A stretch of DNA of 64,000 nucleotides from Acidimicrobiaceae bacterium (lineage in GTDB: Bacteria > Actinomycetota > Acidimicrobiia > Acidimicrobiales > RAAP-2), in the NCBI GenBank assembly GCA_027355725.1, contig DAIEHI010000104.1, positions 1-64,000 on the forward strand, read 5' to 3'. The position numbers and the translations under genes are program-made. Every line of letters begins with the position of its first letter. Position 1 is the stretch's first letter. Under the pieces are notes generated by a model, which searched no databases, had not been told where the DNA came from, and saw nothing but the letters and a program-made list of their open reading frames with translations. Positions 1-9,069 of the stretch are shown in pieces.

Positions 1-94
1 TGATAAGATAGGTCCTCGGTCAGCGACGCTGATCGTGTGGGTCGTCAAGTGGGCGGCTCGCAACGGGACCCCCGACTCATAAGGCAAATACGTT
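1..94. other. Upstream flank of rpsO, no complete gene seen
   Basis: These 94 bases precede rpsO. I see no complete gene and no obvious terminator. An AAGG at about 81-84, ten bases before the rpsO ATG, could act as a weak ribosome binding site. The first bases may be the tail of an upstream gene that lies outside the window. Confidence 0.4.
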
Positions 95-352
95 ATGGCT
101 GAGAAGCAGCAGATCATCAAGGACTTTCAAGCTCACGCAACAGACACCGGCTCGCCCGAGGTCCAGATCGCGATCTTGACGGACCGGATCTCGCACCTCA
201 CCGAGCACCTCAAGGTTCACAAGGGCGACCATCACACGCGCCGCGGACTGATGAAGCTCATTGGCCAGCGTCGCCGCCTGCTCGATTATGTGCAGCGTGG
301 CAATGTCGAGCGCTATCGCGCTTTGATCGGCCGTCTCGGCATTCGTCGCTAG
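95..352 (+). CDS. rpsO: 30S ribosomal protein S15
   Basis: Primary 16S rRNA-binding protein of the small subunit platform. The 85-residue product is close to the usual 88-89 and has the S15 signature: the TGSPEVQIA segment near residue 17, [18 protein letters not shown] around 35-52, and the basic C-terminal helices with RRRLLDYV. It is followed by pnp, the classical rpsO-pnp order. The opposite-strand ORF at 77-427 is a shadow. Identification is secure. Confidence 0.97.
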   Translation: MAEKQQIIKDFQAHATDTGSPEVQIAILTDRISHLTEHLKVHKGDHHTRRGLMKLIGQRRRLLDYVQRGNVERYRALIGRLGIRR

Positions 353-360
353 CCGAGCAT

Positions 361-383
361 GCACGTCGACGCCGTCGACGTGC
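361..383 (+). promoter_or_regulatory. Perfect rpsO-pnp intergenic hairpin
   Basis: GCACGTCGAC, three bases, then GTCGACGTGC form a perfect 10-bp stem just after the rpsO stop. No T-run follows, so it is not a typical intrinsic terminator. A second palindrome, CCGAGGCCTCGG, lies at 393-404. In E. coli and Streptomyces the rpsO-pnp intergenic hairpin is an RNase III processing site that limits pnp expression; the same role here is inference. Confidence 0.6.
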
Positions 384-487
384 TCAACACATCCGAGGCC
401 TCGGAGGCCAGTGGAGAACACTCGCACGAGCGAGGGTTGCCCACTGGGATCCGGGCGGAGTGTTGCTAATCAAATAGGAGCAATTCC

Positions 488-2938
488 ATGACCGACGCAA
501 TCCGCGTAAGTAGCCCAATCACGGGTACCGATAAGACCCTGAGTTTTGAAGCTGGCCACCTGGCTCAGCTCGCCGACGGAGCGGTGCTCGCTCGAATCGG
601 CGACACCATCCTGCTCGCGACCGTCGCGGCCGCTCGAAATGTCCGCGAGGGTGTGGATTTCTTTCCTCTCACCGTGGACATCGAAGAGCGTGCGTACGCT
701 GCGGGCAAGATTCCCGGCGCCTTCTTTCGCCGTGAAGGCAAGATCTCAGACCAGGCCGTCCTGATCTGTCGCCTGATCGACCGCCCTCTTCGTCCTTCGT
801 TCCCAAAGGGCTTTCGAAATGAAGTGCAGGTCGTAGGCACCGTCTTTAGTGCCGACCAGGAGAACCCGCACGACATCCTCGCCATCAACGCCGCCTCAGC
901 CGCGTTGATGATCTCGGGTATCCCCTTTGACGGACCCATTGGTGCGGTTCGAATGGCGTACACCACCGATGGCGAGTGGGCGCCGCACCCGACCTTCGCC
1001 GAAGGTGATGCGGCCACATTCGAACTCGTCGTCGCCGGTCGAGCGCTCAGTGACTCTTCGGACACCGACATCGCGATCATGATGGTCGAGGCCGGTGGTA
1101 CCGAGGGTTCGTTTGAGAAGTACGCAGACGGTGCACCCAAGGTCAGTGAAGAGGTGCTCTCAGCGGGTCTTGAAGCCTCGAAGCTCTGGATTCGCGAGGC
1201 GATCAACCTCCAGCGCGAACTCGTCAAGGATTTCGTGGCGGCTCGCGGTCCGATCCAGACCATTGACTACAAGCCCGTCCTTGACTACCAGGACGACGTC
1301 TACGCACGCGTTGACGAGGTGGGCACCAAGGCGCTCGCCGAGGCGAACAGTTTCACGACCAAGACCGCCCGCAATGACGCGTTGAGCGCCGCGACGGCTT
1401 CAATCGTCGAGCAGTTGTCGAGTGAGTTCCCCGAGCGCTTGAGCGAGGTCAAGGCGGCGGTCAAGTCCGTTACCAAGAAGCTCGTGCGCAAGCGCATCGT
1501 CGAAGAGGGCGTGCGAATTGACGGCCGCAGTGTCACCGACATCCGACCATTGTCGGCCGAGATCGACCTGTTCCCGATGACTCACGGCTCGGCGCTGTTC
1601 CAGCGCGGTGAGACCCAGGTGGTCAACGTGACGACGCTCGGCATGCCGCGCATGAAGCAGCAGATCGACTCGATCACCCCTGACGAATTCCGTCGGTACA
1701 TGCACCACTACAACTTCCCGCCGTACTCGGTCGGTGAGACCGGGCGCGTCGGTGCACCCAAGCGCCGAGAAGTTGGACACGGCATGCTGGCCGAGCGCGC
1801 ACTCGTACCAGTACTACCGAGCGAGCAGGACTTCGCCTACACCCTTCGAGTGGTTTCAGACGTTATGCAGTCCAACGGCTCTACGTCGATGGCATCGGTG
1901 TGCGGTTCGACACTCTCGCTCATGGCCGCCGGTGTGCCAATCAAGGCGCCGGTCGCGGGTATCGCGATGGGACTTGTCTACGACGAGGGCAAGTACGTGA
2001 CCCTCACTGACATCCTCGGAGCCGAGGATGCATTTGGCGACATGGACTTCAAGGTGGCTGGCACCTCAGACGCGGTGACCGCCCTGCAACTTGACACCAA
2101 GATCGATGGTCTGCCCGCCGATGTGTTGTCCAAGGCACTCGACCAGGCCAAGGTGGCACGTCTCAACATCCTTGAGGTGATCAAGGGAGCCATTGACGAG
2201 CCGCGCGACCACGTGGCCGAAGTGGCACCCAAGATCGTCTCCATGGAGATTCCGATCGACAAGATCGGCGAGGTCATTGGACCGAAGGGCAAGGTCATCA
2301 ACACGCTCCAGCAAGAGACCGGCGCCGACATCGCCGTTGACGATGACGGCGTTGTGGGTACTGTGACCATTGGCGCGAAGGACGGACGTGCGGTCGAGGA
2401 AGCCCGACGCCGCATCTCGCTGATCCTGGACCCTCCCACGGCGGAAGTGGGCGCGGTCTATCAGGGTCGAGTCGTCAACATCGCTAAGTTCGGTGCGTTC
2501 ATCAGCATCATGCCGGGCCGCGACGGTCTCTTGCACATCTCCAAGATGTCCCCGCTCAACGGTGGCAAGCGTATTGGACAAGTCGAAGACGTCGTTGAAT
2601 TGGGACAAGCCCTCGAAGTGAAGGTCGACGACATCGACCCACAGGGCAAGGTGTCTCTGTCTCTCGCTGGTGAGTACGCCGGCATGGAGTCTGAAGAGAG
2701 CGATGCCCCACGCGGTCCTCGCCCTCCTCGAGACAGTAACGACCGCGCGGATCGCGGTGGACGTGAGCGCGGTGGACGTGATCGCGACGCCGCTCCTGCT
2801 TCTAAGTCGAGTTCCTCGTTCGAGGCCGCATTCGAGGCGGAACTGGCCGGGGAGATCGGTGACCTTGGTCCGAGCAGTCCATCGTTCTCTGACGGTGACG
2901 GTGGTGGGCGCCGCAGCCCGCGCCCGCGCCGCCGCTAG
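488..2938 (+). CDS. pnp: Polyribonucleotide nucleotidyltransferase (PNPase)
   Basis: Phosphorolytic 3'-5' exoribonuclease of the cytoplasm. Domains in order: first RNase PH domain, alpha-helical linker (about 240-320), second RNase PH domain with FPPYSVGETGR near residue 409 and the SNGSTSMASVCG segment, KH domain with IGEVIGPKGK near 597, and S1 domain from about 653 (GRVVNIAKFGAFISI). The last 90 residues form an Arg/Gly/Asp-rich tail (DRGGRERGGRDRD), a common actinobacterial extension that probably adds RNA affinity. The start has a good Shine-Dalgarno AGGAG seven bases upstream. A strong terminator follows the gene. Probably cotranscribed with rpsO. Confidence 0.98.
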   Translation: MTDAIRVSSPITGTDKTLSFEAGHLAQLADGAVLARIGDTILLATVAAARNVREGVDFFPLTVDIEERAYAAGKIPGAFFRREGKISDQAVLICRLIDRPLRPSFPKGFRNEVQVVGTVFSADQENPHDILAINAASAALMISGIPFDGPIGAVRMAYTTDGEWAPHPTFAEGDAATFELVVAGRALSDSSDTDIAIMMVEAGGTEGSFEKYADGAPKVSEEVLSAGLEASKLWIREAINLQRELVKDFVAARGPIQTIDYKPVLDYQDDVYARVDEVGTKALAEANSFTTKTARNDALSAATASIVEQLSSEFPERLSEVKAAVKSVTKKLVRKRIVEEGVRIDGRSVTDIRPLSAEIDLFPMTHGSALFQRGETQVVNVTTLGMPRMKQQIDSITPDEFRRYMHHYNFPPYSVGETGRVGAPKRREVGHGMLAERALVPVLPSEQDFAYTLRVVSDVMQSNGSTSMASVCGSTLSLMAAGVPIKAPVAGIAMGLVYDEGKYVTLTDILGAEDAFGDMDFKVAGTSDAVTALQLDTKIDGLPADVLSKALDQAKVARLNILEVIKGAIDEPRDHVAEVAPKIVSMEIPIDKIGEVIGPKGKVINTLQQETGADIAVDDDGVVGTVTIGAKDGRAVEEARRRISLILDPPTAEVGAVYQGRVVNIAKFGAFISIMPGRDGLLHISKMSPLNGGKRIGQVEDVVELGQALEVKVDDIDPQGKVSLSLAGEYAGMESEESDAPRGPRPPRDSNDRADRGGRERGGRDRDAAPASKSSSSFEAAFEAELAGEIGDLGPSSPSFSDGDGGGRRSPRPRRR

Positions 2939-2946
2939 TCCGTAGG

Positions 2947-2997
2947 GGCCGTGTCACTCAGTCGCTCAGGCTGTGTGGCACGGCCTCATCTTTTTTT
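2947..2997 (+). terminator. Rho-independent terminator after pnp
   Basis: GGCCGTGTCAC pairs with GTGGCACGGCC (11 bp with one G-T wobble) across a 17-nt loop, followed by TCATC and seven T residues at 2991-2997. It separates rpsO-pnp from the next gene, whose own -10-like element begins at 3000. Confidence 0.88.
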
Positions 2998-2999
2998 CG

Positions 3000-3005
3000 T
3001 AGCGT
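3000..3005 (+). promoter_or_regulatory. Leaderless -10 element of the YfhO-like gene
   Basis: TAGCGT ends six bases before the ATG at 3012, placing the expected transcription start at or beside the start codon. See the leaderless-promoter finding. Confidence 0.55.
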
Positions 3006-3011
3006 AGGGCG

Positions 3012-5693
3012 ATGCAATCGTCGCCAGCGTCCAGCCCTTGGTGGCGACCGCTTGACCTGAGCGACCGGCGAGCGCTGGCGTTCATGGTGGCGCTACCCAC
3101 TTTTTTGTTCGTCATGCCGGCGCTCTTCGGTCACCCGGCGATCGCCCAAGACAATCTGATCCAGAACTTCCCGTTGCGTGTACTCACCGGTCAGCAATTG
3201 GCGAGCGGTCACCTGCCTCTGTTGAATCCGCTCGCGGACTCAGGCACACCTCTGCTCGGTGGCATGAACGCCGGTTCGTTCTTTCCGCTGACGTTCCTGT
3301 TCGTGGTCCTACCAGGGGTCGCATCGTGGGTGCTCAACCTCATCGCCGTCTACGTCGCCGCGGCACTCGGGGTGTTCGCGCTTCTTCGCTGGCATGGGAT
3401 TCGTACCTTTGCGGCGTTGGTGGCGAGCACGGTGTACGCGTACAGCGGAGCGATGATCGGCCAACTCGTGCACTTAGGCGTGGTGCAGGGCTACGCGATG
3501 CTGCCCTGGGCGATGCTCGTGATGCTCTCGCTCGCCGACGTACTCGAGCGCGAGACGGCATCATCGTGGCGCGTTCGACTGCGGGCGCTGGTGCCGGGTG
3601 TTGCAGGTCTCGGGTTGCTATGGGGACTCACGTTCTTGAGTGGCGAGCCTCGCGCCATTGCCGAGATGCAGTTACTGCTCTTGGTGGTGGGTCCGGCTGT
3701 ATTGATCTTTCGAAGCCCCTGGCAACCAACATCGTGGTCGAATCGTGTGACCTACGTGTTGAGCGTAGGCATTGCAATGGCGTGGGGCGTGATGATCGGC
3801 CTCGCCCAGTTGGTGACTGGCTGGGCGTTTATTAATCAGTCCCAGCGCACTGGACTGACCTACGCCTGGTACGGAGCAGGTTCGCTCGGGGTTCGATGGA
3901 CGAGTCTGTTGCTCATCCCTGACCTCTTCGGCGGCAATGGGATGCTGCACCAGCCGGCGTACTTCGTCAACTACAACCTGCCCGAGGTGACCGGGTACGC
4001 GGGAGTGGTCGCACTGGTCGCACTGGCTGCGTACCTGTCGCGACTCACCCGGCGCGGCTGGCGCGGCGAAGAACGAAAGTGGATGGCCTACTTCGCACTC
4101 GTCGTCGTCGGGCTTTTCGCGTCCTGGGGGAACTTCACGCCGGCCGGTCATCTCTTTCAAGCCATCCCGCTCTATGGCAGCACGCGTCTACAGAGTAGAA
4201 ACATCATCTTGGTGGACTTCGGCGTTGCGGTATTGCTCGGTTGGTTCCTCCAGCGCCTGAGTGAACGAGACTTCGCCGGCGCAGGTCTCATTGGCCGACG
4301 CAAGTGGATCACCTTGTCGCCGGTGATTCTCACAGCAGCGCTCTCGGCGGGCATGATGCTCTTCAGCACCCAGATCATCTCGTGGATCTTGAAGGGGAAT
4401 CCCGTCAATGGACTGCAGTACTTCGAACGTCCGACATTGACGTTGCATCTGATCATCGCGGTGTCGGTGTTCTGGTTGTTGTGGCGTCGATTAGATCGCG
4501 CGAGGTTGCTCAGGTGGCTGACCATCGTGATCGCGGCGGACCTGGTCGTCTTCTCGGTCTTTTGTGCCGACGGTTTCCTATCGGGTCACGCGAACATCGA
4601 ACCCTCTCGTGCTGCGGTGGCCGCCCAGATCGGAGCTGAGGGGCGCTTTGCGCTGGTAGATCCGTCGGGTGCGAACCATTACATGTTCCAAGACCTCGGG
4701 GGAGCCAACCTCAACGTCTTCACCAAGATCCCGAGCGTGCAGGGCTACGGGTCACTGATCGACCAGCTCTACGGCGCGGTCACCGACACGCATCCGCTCT
4801 ACAGCCTTGACGGCTGTCAACTGGCGAAGGGTGTGTACCACCAATTGCGCCTGGCGTCGGTGGTCATCTCGCATGACAAGTTAGCGGCGTTGGTGACGCC
4901 CAGCACGACCGTGCCCACACCGTGCGTGGCCAATCTGCGTTCTACGAGTCAACGTCGGTACTTTGGTCAGTCGATGTCGGTTGGGTCGGTCAGCATCACG
5001 GGGGAACGCGGCGCACCCGTGGCGTCGGGTGAAGTTGTCGCTTGGCTACTTGATGCGAGAAACCAGCCGATGGGAAAGCCGGTGAGCGAAGTTGGCGCGC
5101 CGACAATGACGTTCCACTTTGGTGTGAACTCAGGTGCGGCAGGCGTGCTCATCAGTGCGTCTGATGGCGCGCTCATTACTTCAACGACTGTACGAGTCAG
5201 AGATTCGACCCAGAGTTACCAACTGGACTCGCCGTTTCAAGAGGCGCTGTCCTCTGATGCGTGGCGACTGGTGAAGGTGGAGGGTCCACTGTCATATTTT
5301 CGTGCGACGTCTGTTCGAGCGAGTGCGTGGTTGGGTTCGCACGCGTCGACTTCGCGCATCACCGCCATTCGAGACGCCGCCTGGGGCGACGCGTGGGTCA
5401 CGGTGCACGCCACACATCCGACGGTGCTCAAGCACTCAATGGGATGGATTCCTGGCTGGCGTGCGACGGGTCACAACAACGTTACGGGTGCGACAATTGC
5501 ACTGCACGTGGTGCGTTCAGGGCTGATCCAACAGGTCATCGTCCCCCCAGGGGACTGGACAGTGCACTTCCATTACCATGCGCCGCATATCGCGCTCGGA
5601 CTGATTGGCTCCTTCGTTGGTGGTGTCGCAATGCTCGCAGCGTGGGTGGCCATGTGGACTCGGCTGCGGCGAAGGCCAAAAGCAAAAAGCTAG
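3012..5693 (+). CDS. YfhO-like multispanning membrane protein
   Basis: An 893-residue protein with about a dozen hydrophobic helices in the first 500 residues, a long extracytoplasmic region, and a final membrane helix near 865-885 (LIGSFVGGVAMLAAW) before a basic tail. The N-terminal pattern (DNLIQNFPLRVL, then HLPLLNPLADSGTPLLG, then NAGSFFPLTFLF) is typical of the YfhO/GT-C membrane family, whose characterised members help glycosylate cell-envelope polymers with lipid-linked sugar donors. The substrate is unknown. It sits where many actinobacteria carry the M16 peptidase pepR between pnp and dapB. Its stop codon is part of the putative dapB -10 element. Confidence 0.8.
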   Translation: MQSSPASSPWWRPLDLSDRRALAFMVALPTFLFVMPALFGHPAIAQDNLIQNFPLRVLTGQQLASGHLPLLNPLADSGTPLLGGMNAGSFFPLTFLFVVLPGVASWVLNLIAVYVAAALGVFALLRWHGIRTFAALVASTVYAYSGAMIGQLVHLGVVQGYAMLPWAMLVMLSLADVLERETASSWRVRLRALVPGVAGLGLLWGLTFLSGEPRAIAEMQLLLLVVGPAVLIFRSPWQPTSWSNRVTYVLSVGIAMAWGVMIGLAQLVTGWAFINQSQRTGLTYAWYGAGSLGVRWTSLLLIPDLFGGNGMLHQPAYFVNYNLPEVTGYAGVVALVALAAYLSRLTRRGWRGEERKWMAYFALVVVGLFASWGNFTPAGHLFQAIPLYGSTRLQSRNIILVDFGVAVLLGWFLQRLSERDFAGAGLIGRRKWITLSPVILTAALSAGMMLFSTQIISWILKGNPVNGLQYFERPTLTLHLIIAVSVFWLLWRRLDRARLLRWLTIVIAADLVVFSVFCADGFLSGHANIEPSRAAVAAQIGAEGRFALVDPSGANHYMFQDLGGANLNVFTKIPSVQGYGSLIDQLYGAVTDTHPLYSLDGCQLAKGVYHQLRLASVVISHDKLAALVTPSTTVPTPCVANLRSTSQRRYFGQSMSVGSVSITGERGAPVASGEVVAWLLDARNQPMGKPVSEVGAPTMTFHFGVNSGAAGVLISASDGALITSTTVRVRDSTQSYQLDSPFQEALSSDAWRLVKVEGPLSYFRATSVRASAWLGSHASTSRITAIRDAAWGDAWVTVHATHPTVLKHSMGWIPGWRATGHNNVTGATIALHVVRSGLIQQVIVPPGDWTVHFHYHAPHIALGLIGSFVGGVAMLAAWVAMWTRLRRRPKAKS

Positions 5694-5696
5694 GGT
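5691..5696 (+). promoter_or_regulatory. Leaderless -10 element of dapB, overlapping the upstream stop codon
   Basis: TAGGGT, whose TAG is the stop of the YfhO-like gene, ends six bases before the dapB ATG (5703). No Shine-Dalgarno is visible in the short gap. Confidence 0.55.
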
Positions 5697-5702
5697 TGCA
5701 CC

Positions 5703-6473
5703 ATGAAGCGGGTAGCGATTGTCGGCGGCGCGGGTCGCATGGGTCAGGCCATGGCCGAGGGCCTTGGGGCCTTGGCGGACGTGCAGGTAGTGGCGCTCAT
5801 CGACACCCACAAGCCCGGCGACGCCTTTGGTGCACGCTACGAGCGATCATTGAGCGACGTGGACCCTTCTACGCTCGACGTGGTCGTCGACTTCTCCAAC
5901 CCAGAGGGCGTTGTTAGTTCTGCGAATTGGTGCGCGACCAATGCCCGCGGTCTGGTCGTGGGAGCGACGGGGCTTGACTCGGCTCAGATGGCGAGCGTCG
6001 AGGCGGCGAGCATGCGCACCGGGGTCATCATGGCCTCGAACTACTCACTCGGTGCGGCACTCTCCGAGCGGTTTGCCGCCATGGCCGCGCAGTACTTCCC
6101 CCGTGTCGAGATCATTGAGCTGCACCACGACAAGAAGGTTGATGCGCCGTCGGGCACGTCACTGACCAGTGCTCACGCAATTGTCGACGCCCGTCGGCGT
6201 GCCGGACTTGAGCCGCTCGGCGAACCCACTCAACGATTCACATTGCCAGGGACTCGCGGTGGGGATGCGGGAGATGGGGTGAGAATCCACTCCGTTCGCC
6301 TCCCGGGACTCGTGGCGCATCAAGAGATCATCTTCGGTGGACCTGGTGAAGGCCTCACAATTCGCCATGATTCATTCGATCGAGCGAGTTTCGTCCAGGG
6401 TGTCGCGCTCGCAGTTCGAGCCGTTTCCTCCTCGGCGAGGCTCACGATCGGCATCGAAACGCTCCTCGAATGA
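5703..6473 (+). CDS. dapB: 4-hydroxy-tetrahydrodipicolinate reductase
   Basis: NAD(P)H-dependent reductase that converts the DapA product to tetrahydrodipicolinate in DAP/lysine synthesis. The 256-residue protein shows the Rossmann nucleotide-binding motif VGGAGRMG at residues 7-14 and the DapB signature ELHHDKKVDAPSGT near 140, which holds the catalytic His and Lys and substrate-binding residues. Length is normal. It is followed by dapA after 45 bases; in many actinobacteria thyX lies between the two but here it does not. Confidence 0.96.
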   Translation: MKRVAIVGGAGRMGQAMAEGLGALADVQVVALIDTHKPGDAFGARYERSLSDVDPSTLDVVVDFSNPEGVVSSANWCATNARGLVVGATGLDSAQMASVEAASMRTGVIMASNYSLGAALSERFAAMAAQYFPRVEIIELHHDKKVDAPSGTSLTSAHAIVDARRRAGLEPLGEPTQRFTLPGTRGGDAGDGVRIHSVRLPGLVAHQEIIFGGPGEGLTIRHDSFDRASFVQGVALAVRAVSSSARLTIGIETLLE

Positions 6474-6506
6474 TCGGACCGTTTCGGACGAACGAGGAAT
6501 GACTGG

Positions 6507-6512
6507 TAGTTT
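6507..6512 (+). promoter_or_regulatory. Leaderless -10 element of dapA
   Basis: TAGTTT is followed by CATACT and then the dapA ATG (6519), a six-base gap. The nearest purine-rich sequence (GAGGA near 6494) is too far upstream to be a ribosome binding site. Confidence 0.55.
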
Positions 6513-6518
6513 CATACT

Positions 6519-7415
6519 ATGAATTCACCTCGCTTCGGCTCGGTCCTCACGGCCATGGTGACTCCCTTCGGGCCTGATGGTTCCGTTGATTTTGGGGTTG
6601 CGAGCGATCTCGCCCGATTTCTGGTCGATCAAGGCAGCGACGGCCTGGTCATCGCGGGCTCGACCGGTGAGGGCGGATCACTCGACGATGACGAGAAGTT
6701 GGCGCTGTTCTCGTGCGTGGCTGAGAGTGTGACGGTGCCGGTCTTGGCGGGTACGTCCTCATCCAACACCTCGCATTCAATCGCCTTGACCACCAAGGCC
6801 GAGGCGACCGGCGTCGCAGGTATCCTCGCAACAACGCCAGCGTACGCACGCCCCAATCAACAGGGCATTGCGGGCCATCTCGGCGCCATCGCCGAGAGCA
6901 CGTCACTGCCGGTGATGCTCTATGACATACCCGTGCGCACCGGTCGAAAGATTGAAAGTGACACCACCATTGCACTGGTGCGTCAGCACTCGAACATCGT
7001 GGCGCTGAAGGACGCGTCGGGGGACCTCGTCTCGGCCGCGCACACCAAAGCGGTGCTCGGTGATGCACTTGATCTCTACAGCGGCGACGACAGCATGTTG
7101 CTGGCGTTCATGGCCATCGGCGCGGTCGGCATCGTGTCGGTCGCGGCTCACTGGGCCGGCCCAGAGTTCGCGGCGCTCGTTCGCGCCGTCAACGCGGGCG
7201 ACTGGAGTGAGGCGCGCGCCATCAACGAACGGCTCTACGAGAGTTACGATTTCGAGAGCACGCCGCAGTATCCGAACCCTATGCCCTCCAAGGCCGCGCT
7301 TCGTGCGCTCGAATTCAACGTGGGGGAGTGTCGGTATCCCCTTGGCCCCGGCGACAAAGTCCTTGACGCTACGGCGTCAAAGGTAGTCGACAGACTGCGC
7401 TCGCATCGTGGCTAA
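6519..7415 (+). CDS. dapA: 4-hydroxy-tetrahydrodipicolinate synthase
   Basis: Condenses pyruvate with aspartate semialdehyde, the committed step to DAP and lysine. The 298-residue TIM-barrel protein has GSTGEGGSL near residue 48, the catalytic tyrosine in YDIPVRTG near 135 and the Schiff-base lysine in LKDASGD near 164. The 3' end overlaps the GTG start of rnj by eight bases, so the two are translationally coupled. Confidence 0.96.
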   Translation: MNSPRFGSVLTAMVTPFGPDGSVDFGVASDLARFLVDQGSDGLVIAGSTGEGGSLDDDEKLALFSCVAESVTVPVLAGTSSSNTSHSIALTTKAEATGVAGILATTPAYARPNQQGIAGHLGAIAESTSLPVMLYDIPVRTGRKIESDTTIALVRQHSNIVALKDASGDLVSAAHTKAVLGDALDLYSGDDSMLLAFMAIGAVGIVSVAAHWAGPEFAALVRAVNAGDWSEARAINERLYESYDFESTPQYPNPMPSKAALRALEFNVGECRYPLGPGDKVLDATASKVVDRLRSHRG

Positions 7416-9069
7416 GGAATCAGTCCGAGTCACGTTCTTAGGCGGACTCGGTGAGATAGGGCGCAATTGTCTCGCGATCGAACAAGACGGCCGCATCGTG
7501 GTCGTCGACGCAGGGCTCATGTTCCCCGAGCCGAACATGTACGGCGTCGACATCATCCTGCCGGACTTTCGCTGGCTGATCGAGCGACGTGACCGGGTTG
7601 ACGCGATCGTGCTCACCCATGGTCACGAAGACCACACCGGAGCGCTGCGGTACCTCGTGAAGGACATCAACGTCCCCATCTACGGATCGGCGCTGACTCT
7701 CGGTTTCGCTCGCCATCGTCTGAGTGAGGCCAAAGTCACTAAGGACCTCACGTTCATCGAGGTCGCTGATGGAGAGCGTCGTCGCATCGGGCCCTTCGAT
7801 GTCGAGTTCATCCCGGTGACACACTCGGTACCGAGCGCCTACTCGCTGGCGTTTCGAACCAAGGTCGGCATCATTGTCCACTCAGGCGACTTCAAGCTCG
7901 ACCTCACCCCCATTGATGGACGTCGAACGGACATCGCGCGTCTCGCGGCTCTAGGCGACGAGGGCGTGGCGTTGTTGCTGTGCGACTCCACGAACGCCGA
8001 GGAGCCCGGTTTCACCGCTTCGGAGCGCACGGTCGGTGGCGCGCTGCGTCGCCTCTTCCTCGAACGACCCACGCGAAGAATGGTGGTTGCGTGTTTCGCA
8101 AGCCATATCCATCGCGTCCAACAGATCATCGACGTCGCGCTCGAACAGAACCGCAAGATCGCGCTCATGGGTCGCTCCATGGAAGCCAACGTGAAACTCG
8201 CTCGCAAGCTGCACATCCTTCGAGTCGAGACGTCTGATTTCATTGACATTGAGAATGTGGACAGTTACGACCCGGGCGAGGTGTGCGTGATTTGCACGGG
8301 CAGCCAGGGTGAGCCCCTCGCAGCACTGTCCAAACTCTCAAGGGGTGACGCGCGCAACTTCAAAGTGGGTGCAGACGACACCGTCATTCTCAGTTCACAT
8401 CCCATCCCCGGCAACGAATGGTCGGTTGGGCGAGTGATCGATGATCTGCACCGGGCGGGGACTGAAGTGATCCACTCCGGCAACGAACCCGTGCACGCCT
8501 CGGGTCACGCGCGCCAGGGTGAACTGCGCACGTATCACCAACTAGTGCGTCCACGAAACTTTGTCCCGGTTCACGGTGAATACCGCCACATGGTCCATCA
8601 CGCGGATCTAGCGCTCACCATGGGGCTCACCGAGAAGCACATCTTGATCTGCGAAGACGGTGACCAGGTGGAGGTGAGCGCCGCGGGTATTCGCCGTGCG
8701 GGTCAGGTGCCCGCCGGATTCCACTACATCGACGGAAGCGCCGGGGACCTCGACGAGCGACCGCTCGAGGAGCGGCGAATGCTCGCAGAGTACGGGGTCC
8801 TGCAGTTCTCGGCCGGTATTGACGGCGAACGCGGCACGATTGTCCAACCAGTACGGATCAGTGCGCGTGGCTGGTTCGAGGGTGAGCACGACAAGGTGCT
8901 GTTGGATTCGGTGACGGCTGCGGTGCGTGACGCCCTGCAGGCCGCGCTTCGTGATGGTGACCGCGACCCTGGTTCACTCAACAAAGTCGCCCAACGCGCT
9001 GCGGGTCGCCTGCTCGGACAGAAATATCGTCGACAGCCGGTGCTGCTCGCGGCGGTCGTGGTCTTTTAG
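7408..9069 (+). CDS. rnj: Ribonuclease J
   Basis: Metallo-beta-lactamase/beta-CASP ribonuclease with 5'-3' exonuclease and endonuclease activity in RNA maturation and decay. The 553-residue protein shows the zinc-binding HGHEDH motif at about 71-76, THSVPSAYSL, HSGDFKLD, DSTNAE, SSHPIPGNE, HASGHARQGEL and PVHGEYRH motifs, then the C-terminal RNase J domain. The GTG start overlaps the dapA stop (GTGGCTAA). Its TAG stop overlaps the stop codon of the convergent flavoreductase gene. It shares the neighbourhood with pnp, another RNA-decay enzyme, as in other actinobacteria. Confidence 0.96.
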   Translation: MAKESVRVTFLGGLGEIGRNCLAIEQDGRIVVVDAGLMFPEPNMYGVDIILPDFRWLIERRDRVDAIVLTHGHEDHTGALRYLVKDINVPIYGSALTLGFARHRLSEAKVTKDLTFIEVADGERRRIGPFDVEFIPVTHSVPSAYSLAFRTKVGIIVHSGDFKLDLTPIDGRRTDIARLAALGDEGVALLLCDSTNAEEPGFTASERTVGGALRRLFLERPTRRMVVACFASHIHRVQQIIDVALEQNRKIALMGRSMEANVKLARKLHILRVETSDFIDIENVDSYDPGEVCVICTGSQGEPLAALSKLSRGDARNFKVGADDTVILSSHPIPGNEWSVGRVIDDLHRAGTEVIHSGNEPVHASGHARQGELRTYHQLVRPRNFVPVHGEYRHMVHHADLALTMGLTEKHILICEDGDQVEVSAAGIRRAGQVPAGFHYIDGSAGDLDERPLEERRMLAEYGVLQFSAGIDGERGTIVQPVRISARGWFEGEHDKVLLDSVTAAVRDALQAALRDGDRDPGSLNKVAQRAAGRLLGQKYRRQPVLLAAVVVF

